64,000 nt of DNA from Porphyridium purpureum (Eukaryota > Rhodophyta > Bangiophyceae > Porphyridiales > Porphyridiaceae): positions 2,666,001 to 2,730,000 of the forward strand of contig VRMN01000001.1 in the NCBI GenBank assembly GCA_008690995.1. Reading direction: 5' to 3'. The position numbers were made by a program, and so were the translations under genes. The notes beneath the pieces were generated by a model, which saw only the letters and a list, made by a program, of their open reading frames with translations, had not been told where the DNA came from and made no database searches. Below, one piece after another: positions 38,322 to 47,506 of this stretch (the stretch's first letter is position 1; each line of letters begins with the position of its first letter).

Positions 38322-39425
38322 CCTGCGCAGCAACTCTCACCCCACACCACCCCACACCACCACCACCACCACCACCAATCCAACCCCCGACCGTCTCACC
38401 CGTCGTCCGCGGCCCCTCTCCCGTCCCGCCTCCCGCACCAACCACCAAGCCTCCTTCCTCCCCGGGGTACACTGCCCCCAGTGTACCTCGCCGCATCCCG
38501 CTCTACTCGCTGTACTTCCAAAGATAGCCCACCTTACTCCACGCGTAATGTGCCATTACGCCATGTAAGCATCGGCACCGTCGCAGCGTGTGCGTGCCTG
38601 CTTGTCCATCCATCAGTCCACAGGATCCCAACAAACCCACAGATCTGCTCCTTTTTCATTCATGTTACTTTTCTTCTACACCTCGTCGCCTTCCACGACC
38701 ACCACCACTGCTACTCAGTTGCTTTTTTCGTTGGATTTTTTTGTATATTTTTTTGGGGCGCTGCGGCGGTGTTGGCGTTTTTCAAGGGCGCATTATGCTT
38801 ATTCGGCTCGTCTTACTCATTTTGCTCGTCTCACTCATTTTCATTTCAGTCACACGACACCGCCTGGGCCCCCCTCACCCGCACGCGGAACCTCAACGCA
38901 TCTGCCACGCGATCCTAGTGACGGGCGACCACGCGTGCGATGGCCGTCTCGAGAATACACGCTCCAGAACACAAGAGCGCGTGGGGGCGACAAGCGACCA
39001 GCGACCAGCGCCAAGCGAAGCATGTAGGCAGGCCCACCGGAACAGGGACAGCAGAACACGGTAAGTTTCGTCGTGTGCCACTTGACTTTTTGTGATAAAG
39101 TGGTGCGTGCTGGGCGTGGGGCGGAGCTCGGAGCTTGCGTTTGGAGCGTTGACCCAATTCGGTGCCGCGCAAGGTGTGTGTTTATATGGCTGTGTGGTTG
39201 AGGCGGCTGGAAAATCCGCATCGTGTGGCTCGGGAGCAAGAGGTGGGGGAAATAAGAGAAGGATACGGAGTGTTGTCCTGCGTGTCCACACACGTCTGGT
39301 GTGAGGAGACAGGACGCCGTAGCAGAATAGACGCGAGGAGGAGAGAAAAAAGAGAGGAGGAAAAGGAAAGCCTTCAGCGCGACGAGCCCAACCGGGAGTG
39401 TGGCGTGCCCGAACATCGCGAAACA
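38322..39425. other. Divergent spacer between NOP14 and C2H2 gene
   Basis: Contains a CAC simple repeat (about 38341-38377), a T-rich stretch near 38720-38755, and a purine-rich leader at 39333-39370 ahead of the zinc finger gene. Long frames here are low-complexity and lack family signal. Confidence 0.4.
38341..38377. repeat. CAC simple repeat
   Basis: CCCCACACCACC units running into an uninterrupted (CAC)n run. It lies just upstream of the NOP14 start. Confidence 0.7.
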
Positions 39426-40577
39426 ATGGAGGTCGCGTTGTTTGAAATGGACCGGCTCAAAGTGGAGCGAGCGTCGCTTGCCGGTCTAGCCATGATGGGC
39501 GCGAAGCCATTCTCGCACGCACAACGGACCCTGCCGGTCCACGCTGCGGCGTCGACCTCGACGACGTCAAGGTCCTCGCCCAAAATGACGCGCACATTGA
39601 AAAGGTCCCGCTCACCGTCCGACGGAACCAAAGAGTCTGCAATAGTCAAGCCTGTGAAAGCCACGCCGACCAGGGTGAAGCGTACCCCGTGCGGCGGCGC
39701 GCCCGGGCACAAGCTGCAAGCACCGGCTCAGGAGGAACAGTCCAAGGCCATGATTGCCGCACAAGTGCTTGGCCTGCTAAGAAGTAGCAGTCAGGACGGC
39801 GCACGAACACAGACGGACGTCGCTTTGGCAACAGCAAAGGCAGCATCTGCTGCAGTAGCAGACCAGCGTCCAGCCGAGGAATCCTTGTATGTGCCACCGC
39901 AGCCACACGTTTCGATCATGTCGCCAACAAGCGCGTGTTCACATGATGGAGCAGCCATGGTGGCAAACTTGGTGATTTCGCCCAGCGTGCGAATGCAGCA
40001 GGAGCAGGCATGCAAAAGTGGTGCGGCATCTTGCATGAGCTATGCCGAATCTTTGACCAATGTCGAGACTAGCACCGGGAACGATGTGGAAGTTCCCTGC
40101 GACCAGTGCCATCGACGGTTTCGTCGAACGAGTAATCTGGCGAAGCACGTGCGCATGGTGCACCAGGCCGAGCGCGACTACCGTTGCCTTCAGTGTCCAG
40201 CTTCGTTCACACAGCCAAACAGTTTGAAAAAGCACGTTTCCTGTGTCCATGAAAAAGTTCGGCGCCATGTATGCGACGAGTGCGGAAACGCTTTTGGCCA
40301 GTCGGGTGACCTCAATGTACACATCAAAACAGTACACAACAGAGAGCGCGCGTTCCCGTGCCTGCAGTGCGATCAGCGCTTCAAGATGCGGCAACATCTC
40401 GATAAGCACGTGCGCATGAAGCATGAAAAACTTCGCCCCTTTGCATGTCCATGCTGCGGACGCCGCTTTTCAGAAAAGACAGATGCTAAGCGCCATGTGC
40501 TGCACGTGCATCCGACCGAGACAGAGATCGTGTCTCGCATCGACACACTGTTGCAGCCTTCCATGATGAACCCGTGA
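39426..40577 (+). CDS. Five-finger C2H2 zinc finger protein
   Basis: 383 residues from the ATG at 39426; an earlier ATG at 39186 would add 80 residues of unlikely sequence. A Ser/Ala/Thr-rich N-terminal ~220 residues includes a basic KMTRTLKRSRSPSDG stretch, a possible nuclear signal. Five tandem C2H2 fingers follow (about 228-370), each CxxC-x12-HxxxH with linkers such as HQAERDY and HEKLRPF close to the canonical TGEKP type. A sequence-specific DNA-binding regulator is likely. A strong purine-rich leader (GAGGAGAGAAAAAAGAGAGG) precedes the start. Confidence 0.88.
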   Translation: MEVALFEMDRLKVERASLAGLAMMGAKPFSHAQRTLPVHAAASTSTTSRSSPKMTRTLKRSRSPSDGTKESAIVKPVKATPTRVKRTPCGGAPGHKLQAPAQEEQSKAMIAAQVLGLLRSSSQDGARTQTDVALATAKAASAAVADQRPAEESLYVPPQPHVSIMSPTSACSHDGAAMVANLVISPSVRMQQEQACKSGAASCMSYAESLTNVETSTGNDVEVPCDQCHRRFRRTSNLAKHVRMVHQAERDYRCLQCPASFTQPNSLKKHVSCVHEKVRRHVCDECGNAFGQSGDLNVHIKTVHNRERAFPCLQCDQRFKMRQHLDKHVRMKHEKLRPFACPCCGRRFSEKTDAKRHVLHVHPTETEIVSRIDTLLQPSMMNP

Positions 40578-40946
40578 ACGCAACCTGCCAAGTCCGCCAA
40601 AGAAATCGTACACGTGGTGCACCATGGCCAACGTGAGGCGAGTGGCCGCGAAGTGCGAGCATGGATTTGGAATTCAATCTGATGCACCAGCGCAAAATTG
40701 TGATTTGGTGGTGCTCGTTTGACACGCGTCTATCCATAGTGAGGGATGTGGTCCATCACTTGCTCTCTGACTTGATGTACCGAATATGGCCTTTTTATGG
40801 AAGCGTTCCGCCACATAGTCATGCGCGGCGGAGAAAATTTCTGGCGCACCTTGTGCAGAGCGCCGCTCCACCGTACTGAGCACCGCTTCCGAAAAGGAAA
40901 ACGTAAAAGACAAATTGTTGTAAATGAAACTTTAAAAAACTGCCTT

Positions 40947-40985
40947 GCGTCACCCGACCAACGGCCGCGTCACCGACCAACGGCC
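40947..40985 (+). repeat. Two-copy tandem repeat with AACGG cores in the MIP leader
   Basis: Units 40947-40966 (20 bp) and 40967-40985 (19 bp) differ by one base and each contains CCGACCAACGG. The AACGG core resembles plant MYB3R/MSA-type elements (10 of 11 positions in the second copy by eye). It lies 44-82 bp upstream of the ATG at 41029 and may be a promoter or 5'-leader element. Confidence 0.5.
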
Positions 40986-41028
40986 AAGTCCCGTAAGTTT
41001 GCATGGTCGGAGTACGAATGAGCCTAGC

Positions 41029-41991
41029 ATGAGCGAGCCTGATGCGGTAGGACCGAGGTATACAGGCGGGCTACTCAGGACGTGGTACTCGCCGCTCGTC
41101 GAAAGTGATGTGTACGCTTCGCCGTCGGCCTCATCGGCCGCCCGCTTCACGACGCTCCAGCAGGTGCTGGGCGCGCAGGAGTTTCGGCCGGGCGGTGGCG
41201 TGTATCGAGGATCACTCATTGAGTTGATCGGCACGTGCATATTTGTGTACGTTCATATTGGGATTGTGCGAGCCGCCACCTTGTTTGGCGCGTTTGCGTA
41301 TCCGCCGTTGATTATGGGTATTGTGCACGCGATATTGCTGAGCTTGTTTATTTTCACCACTGCGGCACCTTCTGGTGGTCATCTGAACCCGAGCATCACG
41401 CTCGCCACGACATTCACAGGGCACACGACTCTTTTCCGCTGCGGCATGTACTTATCTGCGCAAATTGTGGGCGGGATTCTGGGCGCCGTCCTCATGCGAG
41501 TGAGCCTGGGATGGCATCAAGGGCCTTTCTCCGACGCAGAAATGGCCGTCTGCTCATTCGGGTCCTTATCGGTGGGCTCTGCTTTCATGGCGGAAGTCGT
41601 ATGGACTTTTGCGCTCCTTTTCGTTGCGTTTGGGATTGCCTTTGATCCTCGCCAGGCCCAGCTCTTTGGACCCATTATGGCTCCAGTTTTCATTGGCACC
41701 CAACTCGGCATCAACATATTTGCAAGCGCAAGCTTGTCCGTCGAGCCGGGCTACGTCGCGGGCATGAATTTTGCCGTATGTCTGGGCCCTGCTGTTGCAG
41801 TTGGGAGGGTCCCAGCAACGACTTGGGTTTACTTTCTGGGTCCCATGGTGGCAGCCGCCGTACTTGCTGTCGTGTTCATCTCGGCACCTCCACATCATGC
41901 AAAGCATGGGTTTTATCGGCCCCCGCTGTTGTGTTCTGCACCGTTGGTTGGAGAATTGTCGGAGCATGCTTTAGCTCAGACGGGCTCCTGA
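41029..41991 (+). CDS. MIP (aquaporin) family channel-like protein with atypical NPA boxes
   Basis: 320 residues from the true ATG (MSEPDAVG). Six hydrophobic helices and two re-entrant half-helices are visible. The first box is GGHLNPSITLA (NPS, residues 120-122), a tolerated variant. The second is AGMNFAVCLGPAVAVG, so Asn-Pro-Ala has become Asn-Phe-Ala (247-249), and the selectivity-filter Arg that normally follows (NPAR) is Cys-like sequence (AVC). GxxGP after it is kept. A cytosolic N-terminal ~75 residues precedes helix 1. Family membership is clear; water or glycerol conduction is doubtful and the permeant may differ. Confidence 0.85.
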   Translation: MSEPDAVGPRYTGGLLRTWYSPLVESDVYASPSASSAARFTTLQQVLGAQEFRPGGGVYRGSLIELIGTCIFVYVHIGIVRAATLFGAFAYPPLIMGIVHAILLSLFIFTTAAPSGGHLNPSITLATTFTGHTTLFRCGMYLSAQIVGGILGAVLMRVSLGWHQGPFSDAEMAVCSFGSLSVGSAFMAEVVWTFALLFVAFGIAFDPRQAQLFGPIMAPVFIGTQLGINIFASASLSVEPGYVAGMNFAVCLGPAVAVGRVPATTWVYFLGPMVAAAVLAVVFISAPPHHAKHGFYRPPLLCSAPLVGELSEHALAQTGS

Positions 41992-42242
41992 GACGCCGCT
42001 ATGCGCTTCTGAGATGTTTGCAAAGCGAAGGACGTGGCTACGACTATGATTGGTGAGATTGAGAAGAACACGCTGGCCCTGAAACGGGGAACGGATCTAC
42101 GAGGACCGGGTCTCGCCCGGCTGATTTCGAAAGAAGGTGAAGCCTTCCCACGGAAAAGCACAAAATCATGCACCGACGACAGATCACTGCTCTGCGCTGA
42201 AGCAAACGATCAAAGTAGGAGATGGGATCCGCATGTTCACTC

Positions 42243-43530
42243 TTACCGCGCAAGGTGTGCCGCGCTGTTCCTGTGCTGGAAGTTCCTTAACACCCTAGTG
42301 GCATGAGGCGGCTGCAATTTTTGCGCAGCTCCCACTGGTCGGTTCTCGATGCGGCTCCACACCGTATCGCCGTGCGATACGGTCGTGAAACCGTGGCCAT
42401 CCTTGCCTGGGAGCTTGGGCGTGTCGACATGCAGCACATGGTGGAAGCGTCCCGTTCATTCGACACGTTCGCGCAATGCACACAAGCATGAGAGTACTTG
42501 CGCTGCCTCGAGCTTGGCAAGCGTACATGTGTAATACCAGCGTTATCCGAAACTTCGAGCGCGTGGTCGTGGGTACCGCAAGGCAAGTCGTCTAATCTGG
42601 CAATGCGCGGCAAATGGCCGACACCAGCGCTCGCATCCACCTTGTCCAGCGCGTGTACCGCGACCAAGCCAGCGCCGATTCGGGCGTGCGTTGGTGTGGG
42701 CGTGGATTCCAGCAAATTCGCATGTGTCGTGGCAGGCGTTTCGGTTGGGTCGGGTGTCAGAAAGGCTGTCGGTGTCGGCGATGGCAAAGGAGCCGGACTA
42801 CAATCGCACGTGTATCGCGGGAACTTGATCTCGAACAAGACATTGTCGAGCCCTCTTGCCCCAACGCCAATGACATCGCAGCAACGTGGATCGATCATCG
42901 CGCCGCCAAATTGTGAAAGACCCGTCCACGGCGTAACTCCCTTTGAGCACTCAGTATTGGGATATCCGTGCGCCTCAAGCGACCAAACAATATCCACAAG
43001 TTTGGTCGATTGGACGGACATGATTTCAGCGTCCGTCGATGGCTCGGACCAGTCGGTGGGCAGATTATCTTACAAGGTGAGATTAAGCTCGACTGGGGTG
43101 CCTGCACGGTTCTGCTGCGGAAAGGCCCGCACGGTCTTCGTTGACGCATCTTACACGCAGCCAGCTCGCAGCATCGGGCCGCGGGCCAGAACTGCGAGCA
43201 CACTAGCGCGCATCATTGGAGCCCTCCCTCCAGAACTGCCAGAACACCGGTCTGTCCGGATCACCTTGACCATTCGCGGCTCTGCGTGTCGTCCCACTCA
43301 GGCATCAGAAAGGGCTACTATCGAATGGAGTTGACTTGTCTGAGCGCAAGCGCCACGCTGGCCAGGCAGCCGACACTCGTTCCTCACCACTGTACCGACA
43401 AAAGCATATCCGCGCTCATCATACTAAACCGAACGCGTTCCCACGATCCTTCCTTTCTGCTCAAACCGGGATTGTTTGATGGTGGAACGCCGATGGTGAC
43501 GTGTAGACTACCGCTACGCGCGTCGTCGAA
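42243..43530 (-). pseudogene. Decayed gene of unrecognised, possibly cell-surface protein
   Basis: A 244-codon open stretch (about 43021-42287) starts with SVQSTKLVDIVWSLEAHGYP, continues with DPRCCDVIGVGARGLDNVLF, and then a Pro/Thr/Ser-rich linker (SPTPTAFLTPDPTETP) typical of extracellular glycoproteins. Further protein-like stretches lie upstream (TIGVPPSNNPGLSRKEGS) and downstream (GKDGHGFTTVSHGDTVWSRI), in other frames. Several breaks separate them. The P/T-rich linker suggests a wall or secreted protein. No family name can be given. Confidence 0.45.
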
Positions 43531-43668
43531 CAGGCGTGCTCGCTCACTCCCTTACAAAAAGACCACAATGTACATATACACACACGCAGCTGCCGTTTCC
43601 ACCATCATCCGCTTGCCCGATGGTGCGACGCGCCAACCAAGAAAACAGACAGTGCACGAATACGAACG

Positions 43669-43687
43669 AGAGCGAGAGAGAGAGAGA
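43669..43687. repeat. GA dinucleotide repeat
   Basis: AGAGCGAGAGAGAGAGAGA-type run between the decayed gene and the WEE1 promoter. Confidence 0.65.
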
Positions 43688-43841
43688 AAACCATGGAAGC
43701 ACGTGTGCGAGTGTAGAAACGCACGAATCAGGCGCTCCACCCAGAATCGCGCACAGCCATATTCAAAACAAAAACCCTCAAAAAGGGAGGGGTGGCGGTG
43801 TGAGAAACCTCGATGCTGTAAAAATGCGCGCCAGTGTAACA

Positions 43842-43848
43842 TATAAAA
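43842..43848 (+). promoter_or_regulatory. TATA box upstream of WEE1
   Basis: TATAAAA, about 410 bp before the chosen ATG. A CCAACGG motif (43877-43883) follows 30 bp downstream. Confidence 0.45.
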
Positions 43849-44254
43849 GCGTGGTCCTGGTTGCGATGCACATGCGCCAACGGCGCGCGGCTCAAATGCT
43901 TGTTGCACGCGCGCGATTTGGTGCCTGTGTCTCAGTGTTTGTGAGCGTGCGTTGCGTTTTTGGTTTTTTTGTGTTTTGGATTGCGGCAGTCTTTGGCGTT
44001 TCGTTTTGCGCTGTTGGTCTTGGCGCATGTTCGGCTCAGACCATTTGGAGATTGCCGTGTTGGACGGCTTGGCGCGAAGGGGGTAAGGGTTTATGGGTGA
44101 GTGAAACGCATAGCGTCGGTAGTGGTTGTGAGCCGGTACGCGTTAGTCGGCGCAGCCGCAGTGCGAGGCATTGCGTGCCAAAGTTGCCGTCGCGCGCACG
44201 CGTGCGCACGCGGCGCGACACAAGGAGGGCGGCGCGCAACGAGCAGCGGCATCG

Positions 44255-47197
44255 ATGCAGCGACAGCGCGACGGCGTGGCGCCAAGCGATGGCTCGGAGC
44301 GCGGCAGCAGTGCTGAGAGCGTCCAACACACGCCACAGCGCGCAGATAAGCGCCGTGCTGGAGGCTCCGGCTCGGGCGCGGGCTCCTCGCAGCACGAAGG
44401 CAGTAGCGGCGGCACCTTGTTTGCGACGCCAGAGCAAGACATGCACACCTCCGCGAAGCATGCGGCGCGCAACAGCGAGTCACTGACGCTCGACACCGAT
44501 GAGTTTCGCGAGCATGCCTCTGCGGATAGCTCACGGGAGGCACAACCAGTCGACGCGCCACAAACGCTTCTTGCGACAAAATGGAACTCTCATGTGGACC
44601 ATTGGCAGAGCGGCGACGAATATTCGGCAGAAGACGCGCCCACTCCGCCACCCACACATCCTTATGCCGCGGCGTCGGCGAGGCCCACGACATTTTGCCC
44701 GCCAACGCCGTACAAGTCGCCCGCGGCGCGAAGAATCGTGCACCTCATGATGCCCGCCGAGGAGGACGACGAGCAAGCCTACATGACACCTTCACCGAAT
44801 AGCAACACACGTGTCGTGGTAGGTGGAACGGCAGGCGGCGAGGGTGCTCCGCTCGCCGCGCTGTGCTCGGGGTCTAGGTTGCGCGAGGTTGAGGTGGTGG
44901 TGAACGACGATAGCTCACAGAGCTTTGGAGAAATGCTCCAGCAGCAGACATCGTTTCCAAAGCTCATCTTGGAAGAATCAGACTATGAGTCAAGCAAGCC
45001 AGAGGTCCAGGCCACGGACATTGAAGGCGAAAGCCATGACAGAATGCAGGAAGATGATGGCACAGGTGCCGCGCCAGGAGAAATTGAGAGCGCAAAGCGC
45101 TTGCGCTCGGTAGGGCCCGGTTCGGAGGCGACTGGCATGGCGTTCAAGCGGCTGCGAGTGACGCCGACGGAGCAGCAAGCTTCAGGCAAAGGCGACGAGA
45201 GTGAATATGCTGAGCAAGATGAAGAGCAGGGGCAGAAGGAACAGATTCTGCGAACACAGGAGCTCGAAATCCTGGACGAAATGACTAGGACATCTGGACC
45301 ATTGCCGACCACAGTGGTGCCGCCTCCTTTTTCGGTGGAAGGTGGACATCCATTCAACATGTCGACGACGACATCAGAGCACGGACCAGGACATGCACGT
45401 CCAGTTTCGCGACGCATTTTTACATCAGATGCGGCTGACGAGTTATCCCAGCAGGTGAGCGGGTTGTGTGAAATGCACGTGCGAGAAGTGCGCGACAGCA
45501 AATCCAAGTCCTCTGCGGCGGCAGGAGCCTCGTGTGACGCATGCTCGGTCGCAAGTCTACTGTCCGTGCAGCGAGCCCGAGATCGCGAGCATTCGTCACC
45601 GCCCCGGCGCGGCACCGCCTCAGCACATCATCCACCGCTGCATCCTGCCCATCAGCATCATGCGCCTTCGCGAACTGTGAAGGCTGACACCAGTGGCCGC
45701 GACTCCATGGCCGCAGAAACGCATCACGACAGCGCGTCGGCGCGGGGAGGCAGAGGTGGTCGAGCGGCAGTTGCACCAGAGTTTTCGCCACCGCGACACG
45801 GCGTAGCCGGTCCAAGTTTTCCCATGTCCGTGGACCGGGCAACCATGCGTTTCACGGTGCACAGGGAGACATGGAACAGCGTACTTAAGACACGCTCGAA
45901 TGTCATTGGCTCGCGCCCCACTCCGTTGCGACTCAGCATCAACCCCTTCTCGCCTGATGTAAGGCAAAAGCTACGCAAGGACGCGGCTGACAGAGAAGGC
46001 TCGCGCGATGTTTTGGAAGCGCCATCTGCAGCAGAGCAGAGTAAGGATGAACGTTTGGTTAGGCCTGCAAGGACCCTGTCTGTGGAAAAAGGGAGCGTCA
46101 ACCGGGCATTACTGCAACAACAGCAAAGGCAAGAAAGTCAGCAGGCCTTGCCTACCAGTCAGCAACCACCACCGAGAGGAGGACTGCAGCATTCTGCAAC
46201 CGTGCCCGTGATGAACTCTGCGGGCCGAAGCAGCAGGCTTGAAATCTTTGCCCCACCGCCGACGATATCACGATACAAAGAAGATTTTGAAGAAATTGAG
46301 GAGATCGGTGTGGGTTCGTTCGGGCGCGTGTATCGTTGTCGGCGGCGGATCGATGGGTGGGACTACGCAGTGAAAGCGATCAAGCGAAAAATTCGTGGGC
46401 CCTCAGATCGCGAAAATGTGTTGCGAGAAGTCTACGCGCTCGCCGCGCTTGTGAACAACAAGCACGTTCTTCGCTACTACTCGGCGTGGATCGAGGACGA
46501 GCTTTTGTATATCCAGACTGAGTACTTGCGGGGCTCGTCTATTGTTGAAGGATGGAAGACGGGTGAGCTTGTTTTTGACGAGCTTGAGGTGTGCGACTTG
46601 ATCTTCCAGATCGCATCCGGCTTGCACTACATGCATTCGCAGAAGCTCGTGCACCTTGACATCAAACCGGAAAATTTGTTTCGCACCTCGGACGGCGTTT
46701 ACAAGATTGGTGATCTCGGTCTGACCACTTTCAGCGAGGAGGCCGACGAGCACGAGAGCTCCACGCCGCAGATCGATCTGCAGGAGGGCGACTCGCGGTA
46801 TCTATGCCAGAAAGTTTTGAATGGAGACTATCGCCACCTCACGAAAACAGACATATTTGCGCTTGCCCTTTCAGCATACGAATTGGCGCATGGACCAGAT
46901 TTCATGTTGCCGTGCATGGGTCCAACGTGGCGCAAGATTCGAAACGAAGGCCTGGACCCGGTACTCGGACTGTCTGCTGAGATGAACGCCTTGCTTTTCC
47001 AAATGGCGCACCCGGAGCCAGCGCAGCGGCCCACCGCCCTCCAGCTCATGCAGCATCCGCTCATGCACAATTCGTTGCGCATGCAGCGACTCGATCCCGA
47101 AAGTCGCGCAGAGTTTGGCGCCTTGCAAGCAAAGGTTGAGCGACTGCAGAAGTTGCTGCGTCAGCATGGCATCGATTATTCCGAAGCTGACGCATGA
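44255..47197 (+). CDS. WEE1: WEE1-family inhibitory kinase
   Basis: 980 residues from the first true ATG (MQRQRDGVAP). A long Ser/Pro/Gln-rich N-terminal regulatory region (~670 residues) precedes a kinase domain (about 675-945). Motifs: glycine loop IGVGSFGRVYRC, catalytic Lys K707 (YAVKAIKR), the LREVYALAAL helix, HVLRYYSAW, catalytic loop HLDIKPEN (D802), DLG in place of DFG, and EGDSRYL in the activation segment. HVLRYYSAW, DLG and EGDSRYL are hallmarks of Wee1/Myt1. A C-terminal coiled helix (EFGALQAKVERLQKLL) follows. WEE1 phosphorylates CDK Tyr15 in the nucleus to delay mitosis. It lacks the membrane segment of Myt1. Confidence 0.93.
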   Translation: MQRQRDGVAPSDGSERGSSAESVQHTPQRADKRRAGGSGSGAGSSQHEGSSGGTLFATPEQDMHTSAKHAARNSESLTLDTDEFREHASADSSREAQPVDAPQTLLATKWNSHVDHWQSGDEYSAEDAPTPPPTHPYAAASARPTTFCPPTPYKSPAARRIVHLMMPAEEDDEQAYMTPSPNSNTRVVVGGTAGGEGAPLAALCSGSRLREVEVVVNDDSSQSFGEMLQQQTSFPKLILEESDYESSKPEVQATDIEGESHDRMQEDDGTGAAPGEIESAKRLRSVGPGSEATGMAFKRLRVTPTEQQASGKGDESEYAEQDEEQGQKEQILRTQELEILDEMTRTSGPLPTTVVPPPFSVEGGHPFNMSTTTSEHGPGHARPVSRRIFTSDAADELSQQVSGLCEMHVREVRDSKSKSSAAAGASCDACSVASLLSVQRARDREHSSPPRRGTASAHHPPLHPAHQHHAPSRTVKADTSGRDSMAAETHHDSASARGGRGGRAAVAPEFSPPRHGVAGPSFPMSVDRATMRFTVHRETWNSVLKTRSNVIGSRPTPLRLSINPFSPDVRQKLRKDAADREGSRDVLEAPSAAEQSKDERLVRPARTLSVEKGSVNRALLQQQQRQESQQALPTSQQPPPRGGLQHSATVPVMNSAGRSSRLEIFAPPPTISRYKEDFEEIEEIGVGSFGRVYRCRRRIDGWDYAVKAIKRKIRGPSDRENVLREVYALAALVNNKHVLRYYSAWIEDELLYIQTEYLRGSSIVEGWKTGELVFDELEVCDLIFQIASGLHYMHSQKLVHLDIKPENLFRTSDGVYKIGDLGLTTFSEEADEHESSTPQIDLQEGDSRYLCQKVLNGDYRHLTKTDIFALALSAYELAHGPDFMLPCMGPTWRKIRNEGLDPVLGLSAEMNALLFQMAHPEPAQRPTALQLMQHPLMHNSLRMQRLDPESRAEFGALQAKVERLQKLLRQHGIDYSEADA

Positions 47198-47379
47198 GTA
47201 GACAAAGCGGTCCGGCGTATCCTCAGAAGAGGTTTGTGATTTTAGAGCGTGGAAGGCTATTTCGGGTAAGTTGTGTCGGCAAGCAGCACGCGGAGGCTAG
47301 CTTAGATGGCTGCGCCGAAACTTCCACCCGCCAATGTTGAAGGCGTGTCGCGAGCATGGCATGCACGTGTGTAATTTAG

Positions 47380-47385
47380 AATAAA
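47380..47385 (+). terminator. Polyadenylation-like signal downstream of WEE1
   Basis: AATAAA 183 bp after the WEE1 stop and upstream of the next same-strand gene, consistent with the WEE1 3' end. Confidence 0.3.
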
Positions 47386-47506
47386 CTCGAGCGAGAGGCG
47401 TCACGCACTGGATTTGCTTCGATGTTCCTGTTCCTTTCCAGTCCTCTGCCGTGTGGGTGGCTGTTCCAATCTAAATGCCCCCAGTAGATCATTTGTGTTC
47501 TCATGG

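Larger units (their letters stand above)
43531..44254. promoter_or_regulatory. 5' region of WEE1
   Basis: Includes a GA simple repeat (43669-43687), a TATAAAA box at 43842-43848, and a T/G-rich transcribed-looking stretch up to the ATG at 44255. If the TATA box is used, the 5' leader is about 380 nt. Confidence 0.4.

Noticed and set aside
38160-38918. 252-codon plus-strand frame over the NOP14 start
   Set aside because: Antisense to the NOP14 N-terminus and then His/Pro/Ser low complexity from the CAC repeat; no family signal.
42498-43334. 278-codon plus-strand frame opposite the 42-43 kb relic
   Set aside because: Composition (Val/Gly/Ala runs) is what the antisense of a P/T-rich stretch produces; the minus strand is the better coding candidate.
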